From contig VWYX01000341.1 in assembly GCA_013396525.1 (NCBI GenBank), positions 322,311-386,310 of the forward strand: a DNA stretch of 64,000 nucleotides, written 5' to 3'. Position 1 is the stretch's first letter. Each line of letters begins with the position of its first letter. A program made the position numbers and the translations under genes. Shown here piece after piece: positions 48,001 to 61,754 of this stretch. Source of the stretch: Chaetorhynchus papuensis. Taxonomy: Eukaryota > Chordata > Aves > Passeriformes > Rhipiduridae. The notes under the pieces are model-generated. The model was not told the origin of the DNA. It saw only the letters and a list, made by a program, of their open reading frames with translations, and made no database searches.

Positions 48001-50162
48001 TTATGTTTTCTCAATATGATGATGCGGTTTCCCCTGTGCCTGGATGTGTGTGGGCAGTATATTCGTGGCTCATCAGCTCTCACCCAGGCCCTGAGCAGGC
48101 ACATCATCGGCAGCACAGTCCCAGCCACCAGCTGCCAAGGGAGCCAGCGAGCTGGCACAGAGCCCCCGCTGTGGCGCAGGGTTTCGCACAGCACACCTTG
48201 CCAGCCACAGATGCTCACTTGTCTTCTCTTTTCTTCTGCTGCTGACTGAGGGATGTAATTGAGAGCCACTGTGTACTTCTTAACTGCCCAGAGGTAGCAA
48301 AGGTCACCATTTCGAAAAGAGGTGACAAAAGCAATTTCAGTGAGGGGAAGATTGTAATCTACCGTGTGGTGCGAGGGAGTGGGATGCTGCAGGCACTCTC
48401 AGCAATCACTGTCACAGCAGTCCTCCCCAGCTCACTCCCACCTGCTCAGCGTCAAATTGCAGCATTATTAAAGCACCTTGAAGGTGGAGGTGGAAATTCT
48501 CAGCCCAGATCGCAGCTGCTTTGTGGCTGTTGATGGATTTGAGCAATGAAATGAGCCAAAACAAACTGGGGAAGCATTTGTAAAATGCATCCTACATTAA
48601 TATGTACATCAGCTACAGACTGCATGTCCTTCAATTCTTATTTAACCTTGCTTTGGAGGAACTCCCACTGATGTTAAAGACATTTTTGCCTGAGTGAGAC
48701 TTGAGAAAGGATTTGCAAACCCAGCTGTCTATGTAACACACCAACATGCTGTATAGCTTGAAGATGAAATCTGTAGTGGAAGGCCACCACTGTGCAGCTG
48801 ACTACTGGTGGAATGCAACATCTGAAAATCCTGAGGGTGTTATTTTCCACCAGAAGGACTTTTTCTCCCAACTACAGGAGAGACAACTATTTTCTGTCAA
48901 CAGATGTCTTGTTAATTTTTATGTCTTTTGACTGTTAGAGAATGATGGCAGAGGGAAAGGTACTTGCTGTATCAGTATCCTTACGTAATTTTCCAGAGGC
49001 ATGCCTCTCTCCATCACCTCAAGTTTCTATTTCAAGGCAGTCCCTGGTAGAATTCCAACACTGATCAGAATTATGTTTCCCAGACTCACTCATGTCTGCT
49101 ATGACACGTGCATGCAACCCTATGAGGGAAGGGTGGCTGCTGCAACGAGAGAGGTGTGTAATATAGGGAATGGGAAAAGTGTGAGGAAAGCTCTAAAGTA
49201 AGAGAAGGATGGGAAAGGTAGGATATTGAGCTCCTCCAGCCATGGATAATGCCTAGCTTTTTCATGGCTTTTATCTCTAGATCTCACAATACTGCAAAAA
49301 GGAGAGGTGAACATTGTTACCTGTATTTCAGAGATGGAGAACAGAGATGTAAGAAAGCAAAGTGATTCGTGTAGCACCTCTCAGCAGGGCAGCAGTGGAG
49401 CTGAGAAGAGAACGCAGGTCTCCTAAGCCCCCTCTCTGTGCAACATCATAAGGCCATATTGTACTCTTCCCATCACTGAGATGCTTTACAAATGTCTGCT
49501 AATCAGACCTTACCACACACACCCAAGGGATGGTTAACCCCTGGCAGTTGCATTTTAAAACTGAAGAGTCTGGCAGATAATAGAAGTGGACTTGTTCACA
49601 GCCACAAAAGGAGTCTGCTTCAGAGAGGAGCTCCAAATTTAAGTGTTCCCTGCTTCTTAGCCTCTAGTCAGAGTGCTCTCTTACCTCTGCATGGAGGAAC
49701 TCTAGGTATTTAAGCAGCTGTTTCACACTTTAAAAGAGCCTAAGACAAGCCTGCATTTGTTTTTCCAGTAAGGAAGAGAACCAATGAGCAGAGGTACGTT
49801 GCTTTTAGTCACATGAGAAGACACAGCTACCCAGAGAGTATTTGGCAGCCAAAAAGTAAATTACACGCACTTGAGTGTAATGGTCATGGTTTGATTTTGA
49901 AGCGCAATAAAAAATGATGAAAATAAAACAAATTCGATTTAACAAGTGAAGTCCTTCAGTAGAGGAGTGTAATATGAGATAAAATGCTGAGCTCACAGAC
50001 AGAATATATCCACATGATTCTGTTCACTGCCTCTCTAAGAAAAGGGAAAAAAATTCCAATACGTTTCTTAATGCAGCTGACAGCGAGAGAGAAGAACCAA
50101 ATATTCAGAAGAACATAAAAACCAGAGATAATGACCACAGGTTCAGGAGTACTTTCCATTAC
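45090..50162 (-). other. LARGE1 intron (between third- and second-last exons)
   Basis: GT-AG intron of 5073 bases. I recognise no transposon in it. It contains a short ATA/TAA triplet repeat near 46664-46680 and many short chance open frames. The coding-like stretches (for example 47979-48269) have no family I can name. Confidence 0.85.
46664..46680 (+). repeat. Short (ATA/TAA)n microsatellite
   Basis: Five to six uninterrupted triplets in a LARGE1 intron (gataataataataataatg). Confidence 0.85.
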
Positions 50163-50309
50163 CTGAATGTAAAGAGGGTTCCCATGTCCAACATAGATAA
50201 CAGCTCTGCTTTTGACTTGGGGAAGGAGAGGCGGTAGCGTAGGGTCTCAAAGGCAGGTACAATCAGAGCTTTCTTGGTGTTAGCTAGGTCTAGCTGGATG
50301 ACAGACTTC
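50163..50309 (-). CDS. LARGE1: LARGE1 coding exon (third from last), residues ~577-626
   Basis: This 147-base exon is too short and lacks a Met near its start, so a simple open-frame search misses it. It is recognised by reading the minus strand after the CAG acceptor at 50310-50312. It encodes KSVIQLDLANTKKALIVPAF, then ETLRYRLSFPKSKAELLSML and DMGTLFTF, with split Arg codons at both ends. The donor is CAG|GTAATGG, the same nine bases as the donor of the exon before it. The peptide continues the GT49 domain immediately after the DxD exon; VPAFE and the Lys/Arg-rich strand that follow are typical of the LARGE and B4GAT1 second half. Reading frame and phase agree with both neighbouring exons, which makes the assignment firm. 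Confidence 0.92.
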
Positions 50310-52277
50310 CTGGCAAAGAGAAACAACAAATAAAAGCAGGAAAATTTTCAACTGAGCAAATCACTGGGCTTTTCAAAATAAAGTGCAGAGAATGGGCAGT
50401 TAGCTACTGTAAATATAACTATGGCCCGTATCTTTTCCTACACGTGCTTCAAATTTTCCTCTGCTTTTGGTCTGCTGCTCCAAGAGCAGGGAGAGGAACA
50501 GAATTCCAAATGGGCTCATGTGTCTGACTGATCAATGCTGCCCTGACAGAGACTGCTGGCAGCAGAGAAGAGCTGTACACTGGATGGACTGGGACACCTC
50601 TCTTTTTCTTTCCTTGTGCTGCAAGTTGTCCAGTGCAGAGACTGTTTTGGTGTGTGCGTGTGTGTGCACAAATGCATTTCACACAGCAAGGCTCTTTTCC
50701 AGGAAGGGGCTTTGGGACAACTGTCACAGCAGAGGAACAGCTTAGCAACCTCTCATCCTGCCTGCCAGAGGTGTTCAGTCTATTCTTTCCTAACAAACTA
50801 AAACTCAAGGAAAAAGAAGTTACTTTTCCATCCCCCAGCTATGCCTGTCATTAGAAATACCTCTGTCTCAATTTTCCTTTCATTATCTCCATATTTCATA
50901 CCAGAAATATGTCTCTCTCTCCCTGTCAAAGTCAGTTCCCCTTAACAGGATTCACTGTCCTGACTTTTATGTTACTGCAACAAGCAATCAAGGACAATGT
51001 TGACAAGCAGCAAACTCTCTACAGCCTTTTAAGTTGAAGGAATTGAGATCACTGTCCTAATAACAGAAGGACCAAACAAACCATTTTTCTAGGCCCAGAA
51101 TACCTAGAATTCGTTTATACCACTGTCAGAGAAAAAGAAGATGAGCATGACTACCTAATAAAATCTGAATTTCAGGGAATTCATACCACCCTACAGGCCT
51201 GTTCTATAAAAAGCAATCTGTTCTCACTCCTTACTGCAAAGTTTGCATTGTTTGAAGAGTCCCTGACACATTCCAGTTAACTTTTCACAACTGAAGTATT
51301 CTAAAAGCATCTTAACATAACTGGTTTTGTACTTTCTTTACTAGCTCCTCCCTCACCATCACTAAAGGCCAAGATACCTTCCTGTCAGTAGATGACTCCT
51401 TCACAATCAGCATTTGTGACCGTCCAGAGTTGTTGAGCAGTGACAGTATACAATCTTTATTATGCTTTTGAATGTTTCTTCCCTTTCACACTTCTCTGAG
51501 AGCAGGGGATACTAGTACAGTTTCTTTTCCAAAATCTAAGGCTTTCTGGTCTCTGTGCAACCTATCAGCCTTGAGCAGTACAGCTTTGGGGATTCAGTTC
51601 TAGAAGGGAGCGGGTAACATTTGTAGTGATGCTCATCCTTTGGGCTCTGCAAGGAAACAGCAGCTTCCATTTATGGCTGTTACTATAGCTTTGTTTTATG
51701 GAGAGCTCAAAAATTCAAGGCCTTGCTGTGCTTGGCACTGTCCAAGAGTAGGAAACAATCCTGCTCACCAAAGTTTACAGTCTGAAGCTGACCAAAGCTG
51801 AAGCAGGCACAGCTATCAAGCACAAGTAGCAGCAGAAACTGTCAGACAGAGCAACCTGTGTTGAAACTGGTGTTGAACGTGGTGACTTCTCTAAGATATG
51901 GGATATAGCCACAAAAATGCTGATGATATGAGCAATCCTTTCTGCACATTCCCTGCTGCTCTGGTCTCCTGCAAATTTCATACCGTTGTCAATGCCTGAC
52001 AGCTATTGGAAGGAATGAATGATAGTACCTTCACGAAGAAATCAAAAGGCAGAGGGAACAAACCAACAGAAGAGCCTGAAATCACTTGCACTGTCAAAGG
52101 TCAATATGAAAAGTGAGGTAAGTGAAGAGAAACAGAGGCCTGGAAACAAGATGCCTGAAGTGCATACAGGCAAACACAGAGTACTGGTGGAGATACTTCC
52201 AAAGTGAAATAAAATAGCAGGATCTTCTCTGCAGAAATATTTTCAAGAGATATGTGAGCATCTGAGGTGCATGTTGG

Positions 52278-52870
52278 TGTGGTGGGTTGACCTTGGTTGG
52301 ACACCAAATGCTCACCAAGCTGCTCTCAGCATTCCTTCTCTGCTGGATAGGGGAGAAAAATAAGATGGAAAACAACTCATAGGTTGAAATAGGGTAGTTT
52401 ACTAAAGTAAAACTGAAAGGTTGAGTGTGCACCAACAAGAGAAAGCCAGAAGATTTTACTTTCTCTTTACCATCAAGTGATGTCTGGCCACTTCCAGGGA
52501 AGTTGGGCTTCAGCACACAGAGTGGCTGCTCCAGAAGGCAAACATTCTAAATAATTAGAAATAATAGTGCCCTGCCTTCCTCCTCCTTTTCTTAGCTGTT
52601 ACATCTGAGCTGACACTATATGGCATGGCTTCTCCCTTTGTTCAGTTTGGCTCAGCTCTATCAGTTGTGTCCCCTCCCCAGATCTTGCCCCCACTCCCAC
52701 ACGGGGGGCAGACTGATGGAGAGACAGCGCTGACGCTGTGCCAGCACTGCTCAGCAGGAGCCAGAACAGTGGTGTGTTATCAACACCTTTGCAGCTACCA
52801 CCAATGCAAAGCACAGCACTGTGGGGGCTGCTGTGGGGAAAGGAACTCCAGCTCAGCCACAACCAGTCCA
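52278..52870 (-). mobile_element. LTR of an avian endogenous retrovirus (solo, decayed)
   Basis: About 593 bases match, from memory, an LTR family common in birds. On the minus strand it would begin TGGACTGGTTGTGGCTGAG and end in GACCCACCACA, keeping TG...CA ends. It contains the characteristic segments 'ttgataacacaccactgttc' and 'gcaagatctggggaggggac' (minus strand). No target-site duplication is evident (flanks gttgg and ggggc) and no poly(A) signal survives, so it looks older than the other two LTRs, or its ends are slightly misplaced. It lies in a LARGE1 intron in the same direction as the gene. No internal viral genes flank it. Family assignment rests on recall and would need a repeat-library match. 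Confidence 0.7.
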
Positions 52871-55713
52871 GGGGCTAAGGTCAGAGTGGAGGGGCTCTCC
52901 AAAACGGAGCTGGGAGTTGAGACACGCTCAGACAAGAAGCCCAGCAGCTCTGATCTCTGAGCAGAGTCACCTGCCCTTGATGTGGACTCGGGGATGTACA
53001 CGACTGATGCAAAGGGAGGAAGGAATCAGTGCTGACATCCAGATGTTGAACCTGAGTGACAAAGGACCACAGAGACCATTTAAACCGTGCTAATGGCAGG
53101 GAGAACTTGGTAGAGAAAAAAACACCTTCCATTTTCTCCTGATAGCTTGGCTGGTGGTCTGCTCCTTGGACAGCCAGCTGAAAATCTAACTTCTTCCCAC
53201 TGGAAGCAAATCTACCTTTTCATTTTCTGTGGGGTGATTTTTTCTCCTGTTTTGAGTGGAAGTCCTATTTGTTGGTTGACTGGTTCTGTTACACTTTAGG
53301 AACAGGAAAATTTTCACTACTGGTGTTGCCAGATATGTGGAATATAATGTGGGGAATATGTTTCTGTATTTTGCAAGCTAGCACTGGGTAAACCACGTAA
53401 TTCCTGCACTATTCTTATGAGGGCTGTTTTTTGGATTCAGTAGTATTGATTCAGTAACCACTTTCTTTTTCTGTCCTTTTCCCCCAAACCCCAAAACAAG
53501 GATTTATGACTATGAAGAGCTCTCTTTGTGCTAATGTTGTCCAGGAAACCATTTCCCAGGTATCTTTGTGTTCAGACCCGATACGTGTCATTCTGACACA
53601 GTGAAGGTTGGGTTAAATTTTAAATCTAATCAACCGTATTTTTCACAAAGCAGTGAAGAAATGAATCTTAAATCACAAGAGTCTCCTCATGGGTTGAATG
53701 AACTCCAGCACGCTGATATTAATCTTCTCATCTGCATAGTTCTTTTCAAAAATTAACACTGAATTCTCATCCTCATTGAAGTAGGTAGCAATATCATTCC
53801 CATTTCTGGGGGATAGAGAAGCTCCGACAGAAAAGTTAGCAACCTAATCCTAAAGCACTGCTCTCAGGAAATAAAAGAAAAAAAAGAAGAGTCCATTAAC
53901 TCAACTTTGCTTCCACCATCAGGACTCAGTAAGTGGTTGGTTGGAGGTAACAAATATGGCAATCACTGAGCTTGTGGTGAGAACTGGAGAGCTGTCAGCC
54001 CACTGTCAAATCCATTAGAATGTTCTTCCTCTCTGCAAAAGCAATGAATTCATAGACTACAAAGGCAACCAACAAAAAACCCCCAATAGGCACAATGTGA
54101 ACCATCCCCCTTGCTGAGATGCTGAAAAACAAGCAGAACTACTGCACAACTCATGTTGTAGGGGACAGGTATAAAACCTGTGGAGGGAGATTGGATGCCG
54201 GGTCCCAATTCATGCTCAATGTGTCACTGGAAGCCAAGGGCACATTTTACACAAATGTGTCAGGAAAGACCTTCAGTGCTAGCTGTGCCACCTGTAGATA
54301 AGCAGCCGGTCTGGCTGTTTTATGTTATTAGTCACTGTAGGATGACCCAAACACCTTACTTGGAGAAACAAGAGGAAGCCTTTACCTCTGAGGCAATGAA
54401 AAGATGACCTCAGTAACTACAGTAAACAGGAAATCTTTGCGTGATACATTTCTTTCCTTTGGTACTTCACAGAAGACTAAGGCAGGACTAAAAGGGTGTT
54501 TGATGGAGATAAAAACATTGAAATGGTTTTACTGAGCAGCTGTGAAAAAGCTCAATTAGTACAAATCTAAGTGCAAAGCAACAGATAAATAAAGGGGTAG
54601 GTAACCACCAGCTCCCTCAGCTTCTCCTTCAAAACTGGTTGTAACTTTCCATGTATGACACCTTCAAAATATGTTGAAAATATTTTTCAAGATTCCTTTC
54701 TTTCTGAGAATACATTATCTGCAGAGACACAATATGCAGTATATGTAAATCAGCAAACTTCCAGGGAGAGGGACTTGCCTGGCTTATCCTGTACAAAGAG
54801 ATGCTTGAAATACCACACTATTTCTATTTGTTTATGGTTGTTCTATCTGAGGAAATGAGAATGAAAATGTTTCACGTCTCTCTAACAAACAAGTGCTGCC
54901 ATTCAGACAGATAGCACTAATCAGCTGTTTGCAGAGGCAGTGGGAACAGTCAATGCAGAAAGACACAGGGTATCCGTATTTAAAATAATCCCAATCCACC
55001 TCCCTGCTATATGCTTAGAAAAACCATCACTGAAAAAGCAACAAAAATCTCTAGTTCACATAAAAAAAAAAAAAATCCAATCATTTTTTAAAGAGCTGGT
55101 AGTAGCAGATTAGCAACTTCAATACTCCCAGGTAAGAGAGACCCACAGTCAGAGTTAAGGTGGTATGGGCCTTAAAAAAGGCTGGCAGGGTGACACAAAG
55201 TCTCAGGTGCAACAGCTCTCAGAGAGAATCTCTTTTTTCTCCTGAAACATCACCAATGGTGGCATCATGGTGCATTTAGTTCTGTAATACGGTATCACGC
55301 AATGAGAATTATTTCTGTGGCTGTAGTATCTCAAGTAAATGGTGGTACTTCATTCTGTCTTCTCGCTTCTTCCTTTCATTGCTGGCTCCCATCTGTGCAC
55401 TGTGAAGCAGCATGGAAGAACAAGTTCCTTTTTTAGCACTAAATGCCAGTATCAACAGCTGCCATCCTTACTGTGTCCAGCACCGAGCTGAAGAAATGCA
55501 CCAGTGTGCAAAACACTGACATAGAAGAACAGAGGAATGAAGAACAACTCTTCCTCCACATAGCTAAAGTCAGCTCACGTGTGCAATGGACAGAATAATT
55601 CTGGAGTGCTCATAGCACAAGCTGAAGAGACTTCAACAAAATAAGAGGGAAACAAGCTGACACAGTGTGCTAAAACTTCAATGATACAACTTTGAAATTC
55701 AGCATCTTGAAAG

Positions 55714-56142
55714 CCATAGAATGGTTTGGGTTGGAATGCACATCCAAAGGTCATCTAGTCCATCCTCCCTGCAGTGAGCAGGGACATCTTCAACTAGATC
55801 AGGTTGCTCAGAGTCCCATCCAGCCCGACCCTGAATGTTGCAGGGATGGGGTACCCACCACCTGACCGGGCGACCTATACCAGTGTTTTGCCTCTCTCAT
55901 TGCAAAAAACTTACTCCTTGTACATCATCTAAATTTACCCTCTTTTAGTTTAAAACCACTCCCCCTTGTCCTATCTCAACAGGTCCTGCAAAGAAAGTTC
56001 ATCCCCATCTTTTTTTATAAGACCCATTTATGTACTGGAAGGCTGTAATAAGGTCTCCCTGGAGCCTTCACTTCTCCAGGCTGAACAACCTCAGCTCTTT
56101 CATCCCTTCCTCCAAGAAGAGGTACCCCACTCCTCTGAATAC
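55714..56142 (-). mobile_element. CR1 LINE, truncated 3' end
   Basis: About 430 bases in a LARGE1 intron, in the same direction as the gene. The plus strand starts 'catagaatggtttgggttgg', contains 'gtgagcagggacatcttcaa' and 'ccctcttttagtttaaaacc', and ends near 'caagaagaggtaccccactc'. It includes only the 3' UTR and the very end of the enzyme frame. Confidence 0.92.
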
Positions 56143-57096
56143 TAAATGTGGCCCTGTACATGTCTTACTGCATTAAACCTGAAACAAAGAAACTCCTCCA
56201 TAAGTTGATGACACCAGAAGGCACATTTTCCTTTACATTCCAAAGCCCCGGGCTAATGAACTGACAGGGAACACCTACAGGCAGGCCCTCACTGGAATAC
56301 TTTGATCAACTTTTACCAAATTAGAACAGAGATGACAAGCAAAACTGGTCAGGATAAAGGAACTGACATCCTCCTGTCTGGCCACAGGGTGTCCTCCTTG
56401 CTCTATGCTTTGGCCTCAGATGACCAGCCTCTGCAGGGGAAAAAGGTCTTTATTAAAAGAAAGCTCAGTTAATGCATCAGAAGTCTGTAGTTTGTTCAGC
56501 CCAGCCTGCTCACATGCAGAATGATACAATATACACTGATGTTACTCCTCCCAGTTTCCTTAGAACAATTATTTTGCCTTGACAGGTGCTGGCACTGCAG
56601 TCATATTTCTGAGCTAGTTAGACTCACCACCCTCTTTTCAAGATAAGGAACTGGATTAAAAGTGTGTCACACGGCCAACAAGTTCAGTAATGCTCTGCAT
56701 GTTTTCTCCGTCACTGACATTAAGAACCAGAGGTGTTTAGAGAAACTGCCTGGTTCACATCTCTGCTAATAAACGATGCTCTTGGACATTTAATTCAGTT
56801 CAATTTTGAAATTGGTTCTTCTGCAGCTCTGAGGGGATTATTCTAATGGCTAATGAGGCTCACATTCAGACCTGGGTTTTTTCTTTCATAACCATTTTGC
56901 TTTACTTTCCAGTTACAGTCTCTTCTTCTATTCCAAAAGCTCTTGTGCCTTGCTGGGCATTGTAACACCTCAAATATTTACAAGCTGCCGTTTCCAGATC
57001 TGCTCAAACTGCTTTGTTTTGGGAGTATGTGAGAAGGGTGGGGTGTGGAGAGGCTCAAATCCCAGGTGACGGTGGGAATTCCCTCACTGTCCATTA

Positions 57097-57447
<351 letters not shown>

Positions 57448-57908
57448 TCAAACGCAGGTGTCTTTCTCTAAGTGAGACAGATTGGGGACACTTTATATGC
57501 AGTGGAAAGCAGTAAATATTTGTACAGAATAATTCATTATTTAAGATGGTAAGTTGAGTTCTCCTCCTGGACAGATGGACTGCACCCTGGATACATCTAT
57601 TTCACTAAATCCAATGTAGCCTAAGATGGCCCTAGCTCAGATACACACATCCACAACTCAGATTCCTGAGGCACCATCATTTTCTGTCTAAAGCTTTGAT
57701 GCTGCAGGAAAACCCACATGGATAACAGGACTTATCTGATGGGAGCTTTGAGCAGTTGCAGGGATCTGTCCATGTGGATCCACTTACAGGATCATAAACT
57801 TCCGCAGTGTCTAGTGCCCAATTCACATTCCAGGTCAGGCTATTCCCACACAGTAACACACTACAGTGCTCTTCAACAAGCTTGGGGAGGACAGAGGTGT
57901 ACACACCC

Positions 57909-57948
57909 ACAGATTGTTTTACCTCCTGTTTAGGAGGTAAAAATCTGT
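57909..57948. repeat. Strong short hairpin in a LARGE1 intron
   Basis: TTTTACCTCCT (57917-57927) and AGGAGGTAAAA (57932-57942) are perfect complements around a 4-base loop. After a 2-base bulge the pairing continues for six more bases (57909-57914 with 57943-57948). Total 17 pairs. It has no recognised transposon around it. Confidence 0.85.
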
Positions 57949-60906
57949 TTCCCCAGATTTTTGCAAGGCAGCTAGTCAGATCTTAAAGGCTGTTAAAAGA
58001 GGCAGGTCAAGGGGACACTGACTTAGGTGAACATGTGCATTAACTAGAAGAAGGCTCGCTGTCAGGGAAAAGGACAAAACGATGACACATCGATAGAAAT
58101 GGGATTTACTGTTAGTAGGGAGTAAGGAGAGGAGGAAGGACAGATGTGGCATTGCTGTGGAACAGCAAAAGAACGTTTCAGCCAAAACCACCATTAAAAG
58201 TACCAACTTGTATATGTTTTAGCACCAGCTCAAATTTCATTAAATCGTTTTTTAACAGGTTGTATTGATGCGCATTTTTAAAAAATTCCAGCAGTTACAA
58301 TAGTATTGATGAAAATGACAATGAAGGATTTCATACACAAATGTAAATCAAAACCCAACCTGGTCAAAATCGTTTAAGCACTTTGGGTAATTTATTGCCT
58401 AGAGATTGAGATGTGTCACCCAAAAATACAGCAAGGACTGATTACAAAGCCTCTTGATTTAATACGAAGGGAAATAACCTATGCAGCCTAGCCAGATACT
58501 CTATTAAAAACTGGAAGAGTAGATGATGCAAAATTATTATCTTAACTCTGTTCCAAATCCACATTACTGAATTTTTCCTATTAATATTTATACAAAACAC
58601 AGGAAAAGTTTCCTGCATTATCATAATCTGAGAAAATAATTTCCCCCTCCTACTATGTCCCTAAGATTTGCAAAAGAAAGGAATGATATACTCATACCAG
58701 TAAACACACAGTCTGACTTAACATTAATAGCTTTTTCCTGCATTTCTGAATGATTGTGAAAGATACCAAGATGATATAATTGTTTTTTCTTAGATATGAG
58801 ATATTACCTTTCTAGTCTACACTTGGTACATAATTTTCTTTTTATCTGTTTTTGAAACAAAGGCTATTATCAGCCTGAAACATACAGCTGAATTTGAAAC
58901 ACAAATCAATATAAAAATATCTAAAAGGTACATAAAGGGTCTAGAGTTTTTGTTACAGAAATAATAAATACGAAAAAGATACATTTTTTTGCCTTTTTCC
59001 AACACAGTGGAAATCTGTTAATCAGGAGACTCCAATCTGTCAGCACTCAAATTTAGGGCATCCTTTTAAAAATGGAAAATTTGCCTTGTAAAAAATGCAG
59101 CAAAATTCCTTTTAAGGACTCCACGCAGTGGACAAATGGCATACATAACTTATTTAAACAGCACACCAGAAAATGCAAAGCTTTTCATGATACTGAAGTG
59201 GAAACTGGGTTCTGGTGGTACAAGTTCCCAGCTGGACACCTTAGTACCCTTCAGAATACTCCATTTTACTGTGTTGTTCTCACTGACGGGCTCTACTTCC
59301 TTAAATCTGATACAGGGACTGCTAGGTGATCCTCCATAATCGGCTCTCTGTAGGTTGTTAAGTCCCCTTTGACCACAAAACTTAGAACTAGGAGTTTCTG
59401 AGCACAACATGACCAACTTATTTTGGTTTTTAGCTGTCTTGAGGAATGTGTTCTCTTAAGGACTCTAGAGAAAATAAACGTACTGCTGTACTGCATAATA
59501 ATGAGGTCATAATTTAGTTGGTAAATTTTTTAAAGGTCTGTTCAGCTAAGTGAATTTTGCTGGAATTCAATTGTTCTGTGAGATTCTTTATTTTTATTTT
59601 TCGTCTTAAGAATACTCAATGGATTTCTGACTCGTTCTCGCTCAGATTTCAAGCTGTGTATTGCTAATCATGTCTTTCCTTTTCCCCATTCTGACCTCAC
59701 TTTTTTTTTAACTCCTACTCTGATTTCTGAACCCCAGGTAAATACTGAGCCTTTAAAAAGGCTGCCTAGCCAAAACACGTGCACAAAAATCACAGTGAAG
59801 CAACCAAGCCATTACTCAGGGAAATGTCACATCAGTGCCAAAGATGACAATCGCCCAATAATGACCAACACTGAATGAAGTCTGTCTCAAAGCCTCCATC
59901 TAAAGACAATAATGTCAGCCCCCAAACTGCATCCCTCTCTTCCATTCCCCAAGCCTATAGGACAGGCAAACCTAACTCTGCCATGACAGTCGTGTCAATC
60001 TCACCTCCAACAGGGCTACAGGAGGTGCTGGGAGTTGGGTTTTTTTGCTTTTCCTCATCTCTGATAATGATTTCAAAGAATAATTCAGGAATGTAGTCTA
60101 CATGTCATCTTACATCTGAGACACTATTCTTAAATGTCTACAGTTGCGCAGGAGGAGTTTAATAAAAGTGGTTTAAAGAAGATAGAAAAAAATAAGGTAG
60201 TATCTGAAAGATGTGAAAGAAAACAAAGCAGCTAAGCAGTACTTTGGTATGATATTATTTATTGATTTTAGCTGAAAGAAAGTATTTCCAACTCAAATCA
60301 ATAATTTATAGCAACACACCAGTGAAGTAGGGAAGATTTTTGCTGCACAGTAGCAGGATGGCTGTTCTTCCTGAATAAAAATGTGTGGTTCTGTCTATCA
60401 ATAAAAACATGTGCCCCAGTGAGGATCCAGAAAGGGAAACAGATGCTCAGACTTTGCATCAGTGCCAGTGAATCAGCACTGAGCCCCAGCTCATTCTTTT
60501 TAATTAAATTCTGGGGCGAAAAATATACCATGTGCACACACCGGCTTTGCTAATTTACTGTGGCACTCACTCAGGGTCTGGCTTAATTTATTTCTTTAGC
60601 TTTTTACTCAAAGGTTTGTGAACACTTAAGAAATGTCTCCTCTATTAAAAATCAATAGAACAGACAATGATGTGCACAGCAAACCATAACACAATGTGCA
60701 GTGCTGAGGCACCAGTGGAACAGACCACCCCTCATTCATTTCTGTTTGTTTTAAAAACAGGCTGTAAATGTTTTGTTCATCTCAATTCCTGTAAAAATTG
60801 AGATGAAACCTCCTGGAAAACTGCTGACCTTCTACTAGTGTAGCAGTGGTGTAATTCACATGCCATTTTATACTCTGGATGTGCTATGCTGCAGGAAATG
60901 GTCAGT

Positions 60907-60942
60907 TTCTGGATAGGTAACCAAGGAGTCACCTATCCAGAA
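60907..60942. repeat. 12-base perfect inverted repeat in a LARGE1 intron
   Basis: TTCTGGATAGGT (60907-60918) and ACCTATCCAGAA (60931-60942) are exact complements with a 12-base spacer. The spacer motif CAAGGAGT is repeated 30 bases further on (60952-60959). Confidence 0.85.
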
Positions 60943-61754
60943 TTAGTTACTCAAGGAGTTCTGATTTGTTTTGTAACCCACTCTGATAGCAGTAACTACA
61001 AAGTTTGGACTAGATTTGAACTGAGAAGCTGGAGGAAAAAAAAACAAACTGACCGAATTTCACAAAGCTGGCTGATCCAGACTGCACTTTCAAGCTTCTG
61101 AAAAATGACAACTAATTTCAATGGTGGGAATCAGAAAGGTACAGGTGGAACTTGTCACGAAATGGGTTTTTTCCCACAAATGAAATACCAGTTGAATTCC
61201 ACTTCACGTCAGAGCTAAAAGCTGTAATGTTCTTCTGAGAATCAGCATTTGGATAAAGATGCAATGACTCTGCTCAGATGGAGATTTCTCATTTCACACT
61301 AGCACAGTAAAAACAAGTACAATTTTCAACTTCCTCATTTGAAACTAGAATATTTAGTTCTGATTCTTACTGTAAGAAAAATCACTAATTGAAACTTTCT
61401 GCAAGGAAAATGCTAATGAAAGCAAAACTAACACCCTCTAGTGCAGGAAAACACATGCAAAAACTTGGGTCAGCTACAGCTGCTTGCCTAATTCTATTAC
61501 AAACATCTCCTGTTTTTTCTAAGCTCCTGCAAAACTCCATGAACTAACACCAACCAACAATCCCAACAACCAACAACTCCTGCAGTTCCAGCAGTCTCTA
61601 CTCACGTAGAGAGTGGCACAGTGTGTGCACTGTACATACAACATCCAAGTTTCTATGAAAGTGCCTTTTTTCTCTCTCCAAAGCATCCCATAGTTAGATT
61701 TCCCTGTAACACAACACTGCCTCACGCTTCCAGATAACAGGAGGTGCTCCCTAC

